From Pilibacter termitis (GTDB lineage: Bacteria; Bacillota; Bacilli; Lactobacillales; Streptococcaceae), in the NCBI RefSeq assembly GCF_900167335.1, contig NZ_FUXI01000005.1, positions 29,418-93,417 on the forward strand: 64,000 nucleotides of DNA, written 5' to 3'. Each line of letters begins with the position of its first letter. Within the stretch, counting starts at the first letter, position 1. A program made the position numbers and the translations under genes. The notes below the pieces were generated by a model. It was not told where the DNA came from. It did no database searches and saw nothing but the letters and a program-made list of their open reading frames with translations. Of the stretch, positions 9,924-18,685 are shown in pieces.

Positions 9924-9927
9924 ATTT

Positions 9928-11991
9928 TTATTTTCCTTTCAACGTTTCATCCATACTCCGTTTTTCCATGCACATCAAAGTAAGCAACACCACGAGTATC
10001 TCTATCACAAAAAACACGGAAACCGCAATCATTGCATTCACTTTTTCTTTGTAGTACAAAACGGATAAAAAGAGCAAACAGTATTCACTAAGTGTCAACA
10101 GGAATAATGTTTGATAGGTTTTGTATAAAGAAATCCCATGTATTCGTTTGATAACGAATTTTTTCTTCTTTTGCTGAAAATAAAACATTGTGCTACTAAT
10201 AATCAAACTCAGAATCAAATAAACAGCTAATGCTTTTTCTTGAACATATTCTCGTATATTTCCAATTGTCTCTTTTAACAAAAAATCATCCAATTTATTT
10301 AAAGGAACAAGTGAAGTGTATGTATCCTCACGCTCGATTTCTTTCAAAATAGGCAAATATTCTTGATATGTTTTCTCTACACTTCCATTTAATTTGATTT
10401 TCATAGAAGTTTCAAAAGAATTCCCGCTTAAAAAATTCGGCAAGAGAAACTGCTTATTTTTTTCCGTTTGTACTAAAATAAGATTTGGGTGGGTAATCAA
10501 AGGTTTCTTATCAAATCCACTCAATCGTTGTTCGTTTTTGATAAGATAAATCTCTAATTTAGGTTCTTCATTGCCAAATTCTGTATTGCTATAAAGCGAA
10601 CGAATTTCTTTTAGAGATTCTGAATTGTAATACTGCTTAATCTCTTCTAACTTAGAAGAAAATTTTTCAGGGACGAGCAAAACAACAGAGGTTTCATCAT
10701 CTGAAATATTCACTTTCTTGCCTGTTACCGTTTCAATCGGAAATTTTTTCAAATAATTTGGATTAACTACGAGGGTTTTGGATAGTTCATCATTTTGATT
10801 ATAATAATCATGAGAGAAAAAATATAGCCCTCCATTTTGATTCATTTTATCGTAAATTTTAAATGCCAAACTTTCATAGAAAAAATTTTCCTCTGGTTTT
10901 TGGAGCAACATCGTCTCTTTTCCAATGGAAATAGGATAAAAAACTGCGTATTCCTCGTTCTTATTTGATAGTTCTATACTATTTTTCACTTTTCTTGCAT
11001 TATCTATTAAAGGAAACAATGTTGGTATCAAAGTAAAGAGGATCACAAATTTCACCCCATGCTCTAAGAATGCCAGTTTTTTATCATAAGATTTATGGTT
11101 GAGTTGATTAACCGTTGACAAATGGAACAAGATAAGTAAGGCGACATACAATATCCCTAAATAACCTAGAATAAAAACGATTAGGTAAATAAAATAGTTT
11201 AGAGCATACATTTGTAAAATACCAACTTCTAACATAACAGCCAGTAAATACAAAACACTCATTCCTTTTGTGAAAACAATCTTTGAAAATTGTTGTCCTA
11301 CACTCAATCCATGTAAAGTGTAAAGACCTACTTTTTTACTTTCACAATAAAGCCATGCAATAGAGAATACGCTTAGGAAGAAAATGGATAAAGTAAGTGA
11401 CTGAGAAAAAGATGAATTAGCCTCTAAATTTACTTCTTCCTTTTCTATTGTTTGAAATGAATTGATTGGATACGTCTCTCCTGTGACTTGTTCATAATCT
11501 ATTTTCAATTTCTCTAAAAATTTATTGAACTCTACTTTTTCCTTTGTTAAAACAAAAAAAGTTGCAACATCTAAAGAGTTTGCCTGTTGAAAATCCTCAA
11601 GAATAAAATTGACTGTTCCATGTTTTCCAAATATTTTTTTAGAGCTATTTTTAAATCTTTTCTCCAAAATAGAATGTTTTTTATCCGTGGTGAAAAAATA
11701 TAAATTTGAACTCTCTTCATTTTTTCTCGGTTCAATAGTATAGGAGGTCGACCGTGCAATGAGTTCTACTTCAAATTCTTTTGCTAATGCACTTAGTTTT
11801 TCGATTAGTTTTTGTCTATTTTGAAAAGTTCCTTTTCTACTAGGTAAAACAAAGGAAGGATATTGCTTTTCAATGTGGAATTGAGCTTTGATCTCTTTTA
11901 TTTCTTCCTTCTGTCTGAAATGAACAGAACTTAATCCAACAATTAATAAGAAAAAAAACATCAATGCTGATTTGTGTAATTTTGTATTCAT
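9928..11991 (-). CDS. Bacteriocin-associated integral membrane protein (DUF1430)
   Basis: Protein of 687 residues: one N-terminal membrane segment (about 9-24), a large outside domain, a central group of membrane helices (about 205-330), a second outside domain, and a C-terminal helix group ending near residue 680. The layout is that of the MacB/FtsX-like permeases found with lactococcin-972 peptides (DUF1430). It partners the ATPase just downstream. The ribosome site before the ATG is weak, and a PAL-B hairpin and a second hairpin lie between it and the bacteriocin gene. That could set the ratio of peptide to transporter. Confidence 0.82.
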   Translation of the reverse strand: MNTKLHKSALMFFFLLIVGLSSVHFRQKEEIKEIKAQFHIEKQYPSFVLPSRKGTFQNRQKLIEKLSALAKEFEVELIARSTSYTIEPRKNEESSNLYFFTTDKKHSILEKRFKNSSKKIFGKHGTVNFILEDFQQANSLDVATFFVLTKEKVEFNKFLEKLKIDYEQVTGETYPINSFQTIEKEEVNLEANSSFSQSLTLSIFFLSVFSIAWLYCESKKVGLYTLHGLSVGQQFSKIVFTKGMSVLYLLAVMLEVGILQMYALNYFIYLIVFILGYLGILYVALLILFHLSTVNQLNHKSYDKKLAFLEHGVKFVILFTLIPTLFPLIDNARKVKNSIELSNKNEEYAVFYPISIGKETMLLQKPEENFFYESLAFKIYDKMNQNGGLYFFSHDYYNQNDELSKTLVVNPNYLKKFPIETVTGKKVNISDDETSVVLLVPEKFSSKLEEIKQYYNSESLKEIRSLYSNTEFGNEEPKLEIYLIKNEQRLSGFDKKPLITHPNLILVQTEKNKQFLLPNFLSGNSFETSMKIKLNGSVEKTYQEYLPILKEIEREDTYTSLVPLNKLDDFLLKETIGNIREYVQEKALAVYLILSLIISSTMFYFQQKKKKFVIKRIHGISLYKTYQTLFLLTLSEYCLLFLSVLYYKEKVNAMIAVSVFFVIEILVVLLTLMCMEKRSMDETLKGK

Positions 11992-12018
11992 TGTATTCTC
12001 GATTCTGTTTTATTTGAA

Positions 12019-12090
12019 GGGTACCTCTAAAAACTCCGGTTAAGCCAAAACTAGCAATTTTGGATAAGCGTGAGTTTTTAGAGGTGTCCT
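12019..12090. repeat. PAL-B short element B2
   Basis: About 70 bp: GGGTACCTCTAAAAACTCC at the left and GAGTTTTTAGAGGTGTCC at the right, with a palindromic core. The flanks are TGAA on both sides, a possible 4-bp target duplication. Lies between the bacteriocin gene and its membrane protein gene. Confidence 0.85.
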
Positions 12091-12099
12091 GAAAATAAG

Positions 12100-12141
12100 C
12101 AGAAGATTTCATTGTTTTTTACTAACGAAATCTTCTGTTTT
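12100..12141. terminator. Hairpin between bacteriocin gene and DUF1430 gene
   Basis: Perfect 11-bp stem CAGAAGATTTC/GAAATCTTCTG with a loop of about 16 nt. The minus-strand copy is followed by CTTATTTT and the plus-strand copy by GTTTTTAG. Likely a partial terminator that limits read-through from the bacteriocin gene into the transporter genes. Confidence 0.6.
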
Positions 12142-12152
12142 TAGAGATACCC

Positions 12153-12671
12153 TTAATAGATATTGTAGAAAGCTTGAGCTTGTCCCTCACCTGAGTTAGC
12201 AACAACTTTTGCACAAGCCCATTTACCAGCTTCGGCATATACACGACCACTGGATTTGCTGCCTACTTTTGCCGTAGCAGAATGAAGACGTTTCTTATGA
12301 AGAAAATTAGAGAATGACCCTTTTTTCCCCCATGCTACTTGTGGATAGCCGAGAGAGCCATAAACCCATTGTCCATCTTCTACCCATGTAATTCCATATG
12401 ACTGAATAGATTTGTTTTTTGATATGAAACTTGTGTCATTCGCACTAATTACTTTTCCATTATCATCTAATACAACCGCACCAGACATTGGACTACTTTT
12501 ATTAATGCTCACTTCCCCAGCAAAAGCACTAATAGAAGTGAAAGCAAGTGTAGCAATAAAAAGCGTTGCAGTTGCTGTCACTGTAATCTTTTTCATCTGT
12601 TTCCACTTTGTTTCTTCTTTCTCAAACAAAGTTTCTTTATTGGATTCATAATGTTTTAACTCTTTTACCAT
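12153..12671 (-). CDS. Lactococcin 972-family bacteriocin precursor
   Basis: Protein of 172 residues. A 25-residue charged N-terminal extension precedes a standard signal peptide (MKKITVTATATLF from residue 26, ending near SAFAG). The last 60-70 residues carry the lactococcin-972 pattern: W.DGQWVYGSL, LHKKRLHSATAKVGSKSSGRVYA, AGKWACAKV and the aromatic end AFYNIY. Members bind lipid II and block septum formation in related bacteria. AGGAGG lies 6 nt before the long start, which supports it; an internal ATG at residue 26 (position 12596) has only a weak site. The mature domain is preceded by about 55 extra residues, longer than lactococcin 972 itself. Confidence 0.87.
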   Translation of the reverse strand: MVKELKHYESNKETLFEKEETKWKQMKKITVTATATLFIATLAFTSISAFAGEVSINKSSPMSGAVVLDDNGKVISANDTSFISKNKSIQSYGITWVEDGQWVYGSLGYPQVAWGKKGSFSNFLHKKRLHSATAKVGSKSSGRVYAEAGKWACAKVVANSGEGQAQAFYNIY

Positions 12672-12985
12672 AGTATCCTCCTACTTTTTGGCTTTTTCCA
12701 TTTCAATACCAAAAGCCTGCTCTAAAAAACAATTTCCACACAACGAGCAGAATTACGCAAAAATTGATTTTTAACTTTTGGTTTGCCCTAACATTTGTCA
12801 AGACACACTGAGTATAACACATTTTTTCGAATAAAGAACAAAATCAAGTCACGAAAACTAAATATACGAAAATTCGTCATTTATTTTAAAAAAAACACTT
12901 AATTCAGATTTTATCAAACTTCCCCTCATGCTAAAATTATCAAAAGTGAAAGAAATAATGGAAAAATCTCAAACAAAAAATCAGA
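12672..12985. other. Bacteriocin upstream region
   Basis: A+T-rich stretch upstream of the bacteriocin gene. It must hold the promoter, but no convincing -35/-10 pair in the right order on the minus strand was found; a TTGACA on the minus strand near 12797-12802 is the best -35 candidate. No gene is visible. Confidence 0.35.
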
Positions 12986-13046
12986 ATACCTCAAAAAAAT
13001 CGGCTTAATCCAAAACAAGCAATTTCGGTAAGCGTGAATTTTTAAA
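12986..13046. repeat. PAL-B decayed element B3
   Basis: Degenerate PAL-B copy (ATACCTCAAAAAAATCGG at the left, GTGAATTTTTAAAGG at the right) directly abutting B4. Confidence 0.65.
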
Positions 13047-13385
13047 GGGCACCTCTAAAAACTCCGTTTAATCCAAAATTAGCTAGTTTTTCTTGTTTTC
13101 GAGGAAATCGACGAAAGCTATGTGGTTCATAGAAAAGCGAAGAAGTGCGTTAAGGAGTTTGCAACAGTGAGCCGTGTCGTTTATTTACCGCTACACTTCG
13201 TTTCGCATACAGTCTTTCTAAGAATCAAAGATTCTTGAAAGACTAGCATCGAAACTTTAGTTTCGAGCGACACTACGAACAGTTGCCAAACTCCTGCACT
13301 TCGGAGCTAGACAAGGTTGAGGAGACTGACGAAGAAAATCGGGAAACTAGCAATTTTGGATAAGCGTGAGTTTTTAGAGGTGCCC
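13047..13385. repeat. PAL-B long element B4, split by a PAL-A insertion
   Basis: The left part 13047-13132 and the right part 13316-13385 together equal the reverse complement of the long PAL-B elements at 47653 and 53762. The termini are GGGCACCTCTAAAAACTC and GAGTTTTTAGAGGTGCCC, with TAAA on both flanks. The two parts are separated by a 183-bp PAL-A element inserted in the loop after GGTTCATAG. Confidence 0.92.
13133..13315 (+). repeat. PAL-A copy 8, nested in PAL-B element B4, with an extra hairpin
   Basis: Full PAL-A element with basal stem GAAGTGC/GCACTTC in place of GAGGGGC/GCCCCTC. It is 183 bp rather than about 122 bp because its apex carries an extra hairpin near 13211-13244 (AGTCTTTC ... 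GAAAGACT). The junctions TCATAG|AAAAGCG and CTAGACAAG|GTTGAGG define the element ends to the base, apart from one ambiguous G. Confidence 0.93.
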
Positions 13386-13396
13386 TAAAGATACTC

Positions 13397-14062
13397 TTAT
13401 TTCTCATTTTCTTTCATCAAGTGTTCTATATAGTTTTCTAATTCTTCATTCGAGTGAAATTCATTTTTAAAAGGATAGATTTTCTTCCTTGTCAAATACA
13501 AAATTTCATCACTCATTTGAAACGCCAAGTTGGACGTGTGGGTGGAAAAAATAATCAAGACTTCATTTTTTATTTTTTGAAATTCTTTATTGATTTTCTT
13601 TACCGTTAAAATATCTAATTCAGCAAAGGGTTCATCTAGTAACAAAACTTTCGGCTTAATTAAGAAAATTAATATCATCATTAATTTATACTTCATTCCT
13701 GCCGAATATTCTGCTATATACATATCTTTTGAGTCCAACATCTCAAATTTCTCCAGCCATTCATTGATCACTTCTACTTCTATCTTTTTCTTCTTATGCT
13801 CTAATGTTAAAGTGAGAAATTCTAGTCCTGTAATATATTCAAAGATTATCATATGCTCTGTTATAAGCATTACATCATCATTATCAAAAACTCGACCTTC
13901 ATCAATACTCAAGTGTCCACTTATAATATTTAATAATGTGGTTTTACCTATCCCGTTTTTCCCAAATATGCTATAAACTTTATTTTTTTCAAACTCAAAA
14001 GATAAGTTATCTATTACTTTTCTACTACCGTCATAGGTTTTTACAATTTTTTCAATCTTCAT
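13397..14062 (-). CDS. ABC transporter ATPase, small CcmA-like, island system 1
   Basis: ATPase of 221 residues: Walker A GKNGIGKTT at 34-42, a degenerate signature YSAGMKYK near 120 and Walker B VLLLDEPF near 137. The AEYSAGM form in place of LSGGQ is common in bacteriocin-immunity and peptide ABC systems. AGGAGAG precedes the ATG. Upstream in the same direction are a 428-residue membrane protein and two smaller membrane proteins that probably form its permease. The role is inferred as peptide export or self-protection; the substrate is unknown. Confidence 0.82.
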   Translation of the reverse strand: MKIEKIVKTYDGSRKVIDNLSFEFEKNKVYSIFGKNGIGKTTLLNIISGHLSIDEGRVFDNDDVMLITEHMIIFEYITGLEFLTLTLEHKKKKIEVEVINEWLEKFEMLDSKDMYIAEYSAGMKYKLMMILIFLIKPKVLLLDEPFAELDILTVKKINKEFQKIKNEVLIIFSTHTSNLAFQMSDEILYLTRKKIYPFKNEFHSNEELENYIEHLMKENEK

Positions 14063-14119
14063 ATTCTCTCCTTAAACAAATAAATTTTCAATGATAGCTA
14101 TGTCCCTACTCCTCGTTTG

Positions 14120-15406
14120 TTATTTTCCTCTCCATACCAAGAAAAGTGTCATTAAAACAATTGGGATAAAGAATGTAATTTCCAATAATTTTAACTTCAT
14201 TCTATCGGTATGTTTGCTAGAAAGAACTACTCCATATAAAACAAATAACAGGAACATTGCAATCAAAAATAATAGTGTGTTTACAAAAAAATAACACAAC
14301 GCAGATTCTAAATTTTCATTTAGTAAAAGCGTAAGGGTCATTACGATTGTAATTTGTAGCCAAAAAGTCCGTTTAAAAATGAGCCATAAACTTCTATATG
14401 TTTTTTGTGTAATTTTTAAATAACTAAGATACTTTTCATTGACTAAATATTTTGAGTTGAAAGGACTTATGAAAAACACGAGAACCAAAGTTAATATACC
14501 GTTTTTTGTCTGAGTGGTCATCGGAAGTAAAAACGAGAGTATAATCATACCCGATATAAAACCTATTGTCGCTTGTACTTCTTGAAAAAATAAATCTCTA
14601 TTCAACGATTTCAAATGTTTTAGAAAGAAATTCACATGATTCAACCGCTTATCTTTTTGCTTTATTTGTACCATTTTTATCCCCAGTTGTACCCATGCAA
14701 AGCTAATAATCATTAAGAGAGAAATCGTTCTATTACTCAAAAGTTCTATAATTTTGCTAATCGTGAAATGTTCAAAAGATACATTCACTCCCAGTAATAA
14801 AAATAATTTGACTAGTATTAATAGCGAAAAAAACAATAAGTAAACTGTCGGTTTCTTTTCCTTCTTGGAATACTCTTCTAATTCTAAGTGATAAATACAG
14901 ACTTTCCATACAGAAAACAAAAAGGAAACTACCACCGCTGGAAACAACACATAATCTACTACTGCAACACTATCTGTTACTTGTAAGAACACAAAATAAA
15001 ATACAAACGGAATAAAAACAAACAACTCTTCTTTCATATAATAAAAGGATAAATTAGAAATAAGTTGCCGTTGTTCTTCTTTTGTGAATAAAGTAGAACG
15101 ATAATAATCCAAATGACGAACTTTGAATATCTCATTATCACGAAGAATGGCAGCTTCAGTAAACACTAGTTTCGAGAAGAAAAATAGCAAACTTGTTAAC
15201 AGTAAACCGTTTACTGAAACTAAATGATTGTATTGAATAAAAAATAAAATCACGCTTATAATCGTTATCAAAAAATATTCTCTTCTACGAAAAAAGAAAA
15301 AGATAATTTTCCAAAGTATTTCTGGTAAACGAGGAAGATAAAGACTATACTGTTCTTTAAATTTCTCATACCTCAGAAAAGTAATAAAACGGTTTATTTT
15401 ACTCAT
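14120..15406 (-). CDS. Putative ABC permease, island system 1
   Basis: Polytopic membrane protein of 428 residues (about ten hydrophobic segments, starting near residue 45) with basic loops. I do not recognise its family by motif. AGGAGC with a 7-nt spacer favours the ATG at 15406 over a GTG 6 nt earlier. Its start overlaps the end of the 157-residue membrane gene upstream, and the ATPase gene follows 58 bp downstream, so the three are likely one operon and this is the likely transport channel. Gene and neighbours are markedly A+T-rich, which suggests foreign origin. Confidence 0.7.
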   Translation of the reverse strand: MSKINRFITFLRYEKFKEQYSLYLPRLPEILWKIIFFFFRRREYFLITIISVILFFIQYNHLVSVNGLLLTSLLFFFSKLVFTEAAILRDNEIFKVRHLDYYRSTLFTKEEQRQLISNLSFYYMKEELFVFIPFVFYFVFLQVTDSVAVVDYVLFPAVVVSFLFSVWKVCIYHLELEEYSKKEKKPTVYLLFFSLLILVKLFLLLGVNVSFEHFTISKIIELLSNRTISLLMIISFAWVQLGIKMVQIKQKDKRLNHVNFFLKHLKSLNRDLFFQEVQATIGFISGMIILSFLLPMTTQTKNGILTLVLVFFISPFNSKYLVNEKYLSYLKITQKTYRSLWLIFKRTFWLQITIVMTLTLLLNENLESALCYFFVNTLLFLIAMFLLFVLYGVVLSSKHTDRMKLKLLEITFFIPIVLMTLFLVWRGK

Positions 15407-15408
15407 AT

Positions 15409-15882
15409 TCACGCTCCTAACATGATCAAAAAAGTACCTAACGAATTATACAGTAACAACAAAAACATATACACACTTACTTGTTTGATTGACCATTTTT
15501 CTATCTTCAACAAAATATAAGCAATTAGTCCAAACATGATGAAAAAGAAAGGACTAAAGCCAATGTTATTGAAAAATTTTATCCAATCTTCTTCTCGAAG
15601 AAAGAAACTAATGATCATGTTTATTGATGAACTTATCCATATTGTATTCCAAATTAAATATTTATATTTTAACCCATATATTAAAACAATTTTCATAAAA
15701 AATGAATAACATAGATAGGTAACTAACATCATTACACCAGCCGAAAGAGCAAATAAAATCATCAAAAAATAATTGCTCGATAGACCATTCTCTTCAAGAG
15801 TACTCATAGAAATTGATATATAAGAAACCATAAATACCGTGATTACTGTTTGATTCACTCTTTTAGAGTTCAGTATGTTCAA
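15409..15882 (-). CDS. Small integral membrane protein, island system 1
   Basis: About 157 residues with four or five hydrophobic segments; family not recognised. A TTG at 15882 behind AGGTGG is the better start; a TTG at 15900 is the alternative. It overlaps the next gene's start region and follows 20-odd bases after the preceding membrane protein. Probably an accessory or immunity subunit of the neighbouring ABC system, by position only. Confidence 0.6.
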   Translation of the reverse strand: MNILNSKRVNQTVITVFMVSYISISMSTLEENGLSSNYFLMILFALSAGVMMLVTYLCYSFFMKIVLIYGLKYKYLIWNTIWISSSINMIISFFLREEDWIKFFNNIGFSPFFFIMFGLIAYILLKIEKWSIKQVSVYMFLLLLYNSLGTFLIMLGA

Positions 15883-15905
15883 TCTGCCACCTGCTTTCAA
15901 AAACT

Positions 15906-16403
15906 TTATAGCTGAAGAATGTTAATTATATGAATTGAAAAACAAACGCATATACTCAACGATACAGCTAATACCTTATTTTTAGAAAAATGGTATAACA
16001 ACACTCCAAATATAAGTGTTCCTAGCACACTTATTGGATTTAAAAAGGAAAGTGAAAATAAACTCCAGTTTCTAAATATAGGTTGTATAGCTGTCACAAT
16101 CATAAAGATTGCATAGGCAATAAATATCTTCTCAAATTGAATTTCTATTTGCAAAATTTCTTTTGAAATAAAAAGTAAAAGTTCTGAAAAAAGATAAACA
16201 ATCCCTATGCTGACAATTGAAATAACAATTACAATTATAGCCAATATCAACTTTGCTACGAAATCAGATTTTACAAGTTCTACGGAGTGAAAAAATTCCC
16301 CTTTTGCTCCTGTATAATAACTACATAAAAATGCTATGATTCTAGCAATAACAACAACCAATAATAGCGGATACATCTTTTTGATTTTTAATTTTCCTAT
16401 CAT
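15906..16403 (-). CDS. Integral membrane protein, island system 1 (Yip1-like topology)
   Basis: 165 residues from the ATG at 16403, which has GAAAGGAAGG in front; a GTG 18 nt upstream is less likely. Five hydrophobic segments with few charges between them resemble YIP1-type membrane proteins in topology only. First gene of the small operon 16403-13397. No catalytic motif is seen. Confidence 0.6.
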   Translation of the reverse strand: MIGKLKIKKMYPLLLVVVIARIIAFLCSYYTGAKGEFFHSVELVKSDFVAKLILAIIVIVISIVSIGIVYLFSELLLFISKEILQIEIQFEKIFIAYAIFMIVTAIQPIFRNWSLFSLSFLNPISVLGTLIFGVLLYHFSKNKVLAVSLSICVCFSIHIINILQL

Positions 16404-16589
16404 TATAATCCTTCCTTTCACTTCGCACGAACATTTTTCTCTATATGTTGATTATAACACAATGTTTAGAGAAAAAGAATAAAATTTGTAAAATCTGTCA
16501 ATTTCACTAAAAGAAGGTATTGCTTGAAGTCTTTTCTTTTACAAAGTTATAGACTACGATTATTTCCATTTTCCTAGGAAAAGAAATTC

Positions 16590-16632
16590 TTCAAAAAAGG
16601 AGAAACATTAAAGTTCATTTCTCCTTTTTGCA
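16590..16632. terminator. Bidirectional terminator hairpin
   Basis: AAAAAGGAGAAA/TTTCTCCTTTTT stem with a 13-nt loop, directly downstream of the 70-residue gene and upstream of the 16403 operon. Confidence 0.75.
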
Positions 16633-16638
16633 TTCGCT

Positions 16639-16851
16639 TTACTTATTTTGTTCTTTTTCTGCCTCTTTGCGAATTGATACTTCAAAAATTGTTGAAATAA
16701 TTGTGCTTACAGCTAATAAAGCATAACCTAGAGTGTTTTCTTTCTCTGTTAGCAAAATAATGACTGAAAATACTACGATAATTACTTGCATTGTTGCTAG
16801 TTCATAACGTAGTAGTTTGTGGGCTTGTCTGTTTTCTGGGATTTTTAGCAT
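16639..16851 (-). CDS. Small membrane protein (70 aa)
   Basis: 70 residues with two hydrophobic segments (about 22-36 and 41-57) and charged ends (MLKIPENRQAHK at the start, RKEAEKEQNK at the end). GAGGT lies 6 nt before the ATG and a terminator follows the stop, so it looks like a complete gene. Size and topology suit a bacteriocin immunity protein or a small transporter accessory protein; this is inference from context. Confidence 0.62.
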   Translation of the reverse strand: MLKIPENRQAHKLLRYELATMQVIIVVFSVIILLTEKENTLGYALLAVSTIISTIFEVSIRKEAEKEQNK

Positions 16852-16919
16852 ATGCGTACCTCTGTTTTCTTATTTTATCTACCCATATATTACCATATAT
16901 TTATAAAAAGCGACTCTTT

Positions 16920-17522
16920 TTATTCTACCAATTTTCCATTTTCTAAATAAACTCTTTTTGTATAAATACTTTCCAATAGTTCGCTCTCATGATTGATGAT
17001 AAAAAATGTTCTTTTTTTGCTACTGCACCTAATGATTTCTGTTATTCTCTCTAATGAATTTTTATCTATTCCATTTGTTGCCTCATCCAATACAATGTAT
17101 TTGGCTTTCGACATAAAAGCCACAATTAATGCTAATTTTTTCTTCATACCAAATGAATATGTTTTGATTCTATTGAAAAGATATGGCTGTATGTCGATTG
17201 ATTTACACATTGAAATTAACTCAGAGTCATCTTTAGAGAAACCTAACATCTTTGCCGAAAACTCCAAAAATTCTTCTCCTGTTAGTTCTTCATATAAAAA
17301 TGGGCTGTCACCAAGATAGTACATTGTGTCCTCAGAATGTTCAAAAATAACTTCCCCACTATCAACTGGTACAATACCTGTTACTACTTTAAATAACGTT
17401 GTTTTCCCAACTCCGTTTTTTCCAATAATTCCATAGATTTCATTATCATGAAATGTATAGTCTATTTTATCAAACAGAAGAAAATCTCCGTATTTCTTTT
17501 CTAAATTTTTTAAGTATAACAT
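16920..17522 (-). CDS. ABC transporter ATPase, island system 2
   Basis: 200 residues: Walker A GKNGVGKTT at 34-42, degenerate signature YSFGMKKK near 122 and Walker B IVLDEATNG near 143. It is closest in style to CcmA-like ATPases of peptide-immunity systems and is a distant paralogue of the ATPase at 13397. The GGAGG of its ribosome site is also the Gly-Gly codons at the end of the tiny upstream ORF, so the two are translationally linked. Confidence 0.82.
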   Translation of the reverse strand: MLYLKNLEKKYGDFLLFDKIDYTFHDNEIYGIIGKNGVGKTTLFKVVTGIVPVDSGEVIFEHSEDTMYYLGDSPFLYEELTGEEFLEFSAKMLGFSKDDSELISMCKSIDIQPYLFNRIKTYSFGMKKKLALIVAFMSKAKYIVLDEATNGIDKNSLERITEIIRCSSKKRTFFIINHESELLESIYTKRVYLENGKLVE

Positions 17523-17524
17523 GC

Positions 17525-17662
17525 TTATCCTCCTAAAGTTTTCGAGACAAACGCTTCTACAAACGCACTAAAAACGACTAACGGCATAATAAAGCGTAAA
17601 TAAAAACTACCATATTCTTTGAGTAATGTCATTTTTGTTTTTGAACATTCTCTTCTCCTCAT
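17525..17662 (-). CDS. Tiny membrane protein (45 aa) between permease and ATPase
   Basis: Starts at an ATG overlapping the TGA of the preceding permease gene (ATGA) and ends GGA GGA TAA, so that its last codons form the ribosome site of the ATPase gene. The product MRRRECSKTK.. has one hydrophobic segment near residues 22-36 and ends KTLGG. A longer in-frame ATG at 17722 lies inside the permease gene and is less likely. The Gly-Gly end resembles a leader cleavage site, but here it may only reflect the ribosome site. Confidence 0.5.
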   Translation of the reverse strand: MRRRECSKTKMTLLKEYGSFYLRFIMPLVVFSAFVEAFVSKTLGG

Positions 17663-18684
17663 TCTTTCTTTGTAACAACCAAAATATTTATTAATCCATA
17701 GAACCAAATAAATACATAACAAACATAAGAGATAAATTTTTCTCTAAATAAATAGATAACCAAAAACAACAATATAGAGAAAATAAAAACTTCGTATCCA
17801 TTCAAGTTCTTATATGAAAATGTTCTTGTTTCCTCAATAAATCTCTGCCAAGACAATGCTTTTTCTATTCTTCTATGGAGAATAAAAAGAAATACATTTC
17901 CTAAAACTATCCAAATTATACAACTGATTAAAAATACCATTGAAGTCATTGATTGCAACCAAAGCATTGGAAGTGGTATAACGCTTAAAGATGAAACATA
18001 GTACAAATAACCATTCAATTTTTTTTGGTCATTATATTTTATATTATTCTCTTGCTTTGGCAAAAGATATAAGCTATAAGAAGATAATTTATAATTGTTT
18101 AAAATAGTTATAGCTACAATCAATAGAAATGAACAACATTCTAATAACGTACGAAATGAAAATGCAATAAAAACAAGAAGATAGAACATCTTCACACTTG
18201 AAAAAAATAGAAATGCACGAGACTTTTCAGATAATACTTGTGTTACTTTTATATTTTGTGCTTGATAGAAAAAGAAATCTTCTCCCGTTTTCTTCTCAAT
18301 ACTCATAACTCCTCTTGCATTTTTCATGGAAACGAAACGTTGCCCTAAGATAGATAAAAGAGAAAGAATAATTAAATTCCTCAAATTTTCTCTTTCTACA
18401 TATTCTAGTAATAAGTAAGATAGAAAAAGAAACATACCATAAGGAACTTGACAAATACTCCTCAAGATATTTACATTAGAATAAATCTCCCGTATCATCG
18501 TTATTTGCGTAATCATATGTTTCCCTTTAAAAATAGGAAATATTCTCTTTTTACAAAAATGATAAAAATACTCTTGAAAAAAAGTAGGCTTAACTATTTT
18601 TTCCAAAGTCTGCTTGCTTTCTATTGAAAGTAAGAAGTAAATAATTGAGAATAGAATCATAAAAAATACTAAAATAAAAAACAT
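17659..18684 (-). CDS. Putative ABC permease, island system 2
   Basis: Polytopic membrane protein of 341 residues (hydrophobic from residue 2, about eight segments) rich in Phe, Ile and Leu; family not recognised. The ATG at 18684 lies directly at the junction with a truncated macB gene on the other strand. No ribosome site is visible upstream of it, and an in-frame stop lies two codons before. The gene may therefore have lost its natural 5' part or its leader when the island joined this site. The tiny ORF and the ATPase follow in tight coupling. Confidence 0.65.
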   Translation of the reverse strand: MFFILVFFMILFSIIYFLLSIESKQTLEKIVKPTFFQEYFYHFCKKRIFPIFKGKHMITQITMIREIYSNVNILRSICQVPYGMFLFLSYLLLEYVERENLRNLIILSLLSILGQRFVSMKNARGVMSIEKKTGEDFFFYQAQNIKVTQVLSEKSRAFLFFSSVKMFYLLVFIAFSFRTLLECCSFLLIVAITILNNYKLSSYSLYLLPKQENNIKYNDQKKLNGYLYYVSSLSVIPLPMLWLQSMTSMVFLISCIIWIVLGNVFLFILHRRIEKALSWQRFIEETRTFSYKNLNGYEVFIFSILLFLVIYLFREKFISYVCYVFIWFYGLINILVVTKKE

Positions 18685-18685
18685 A

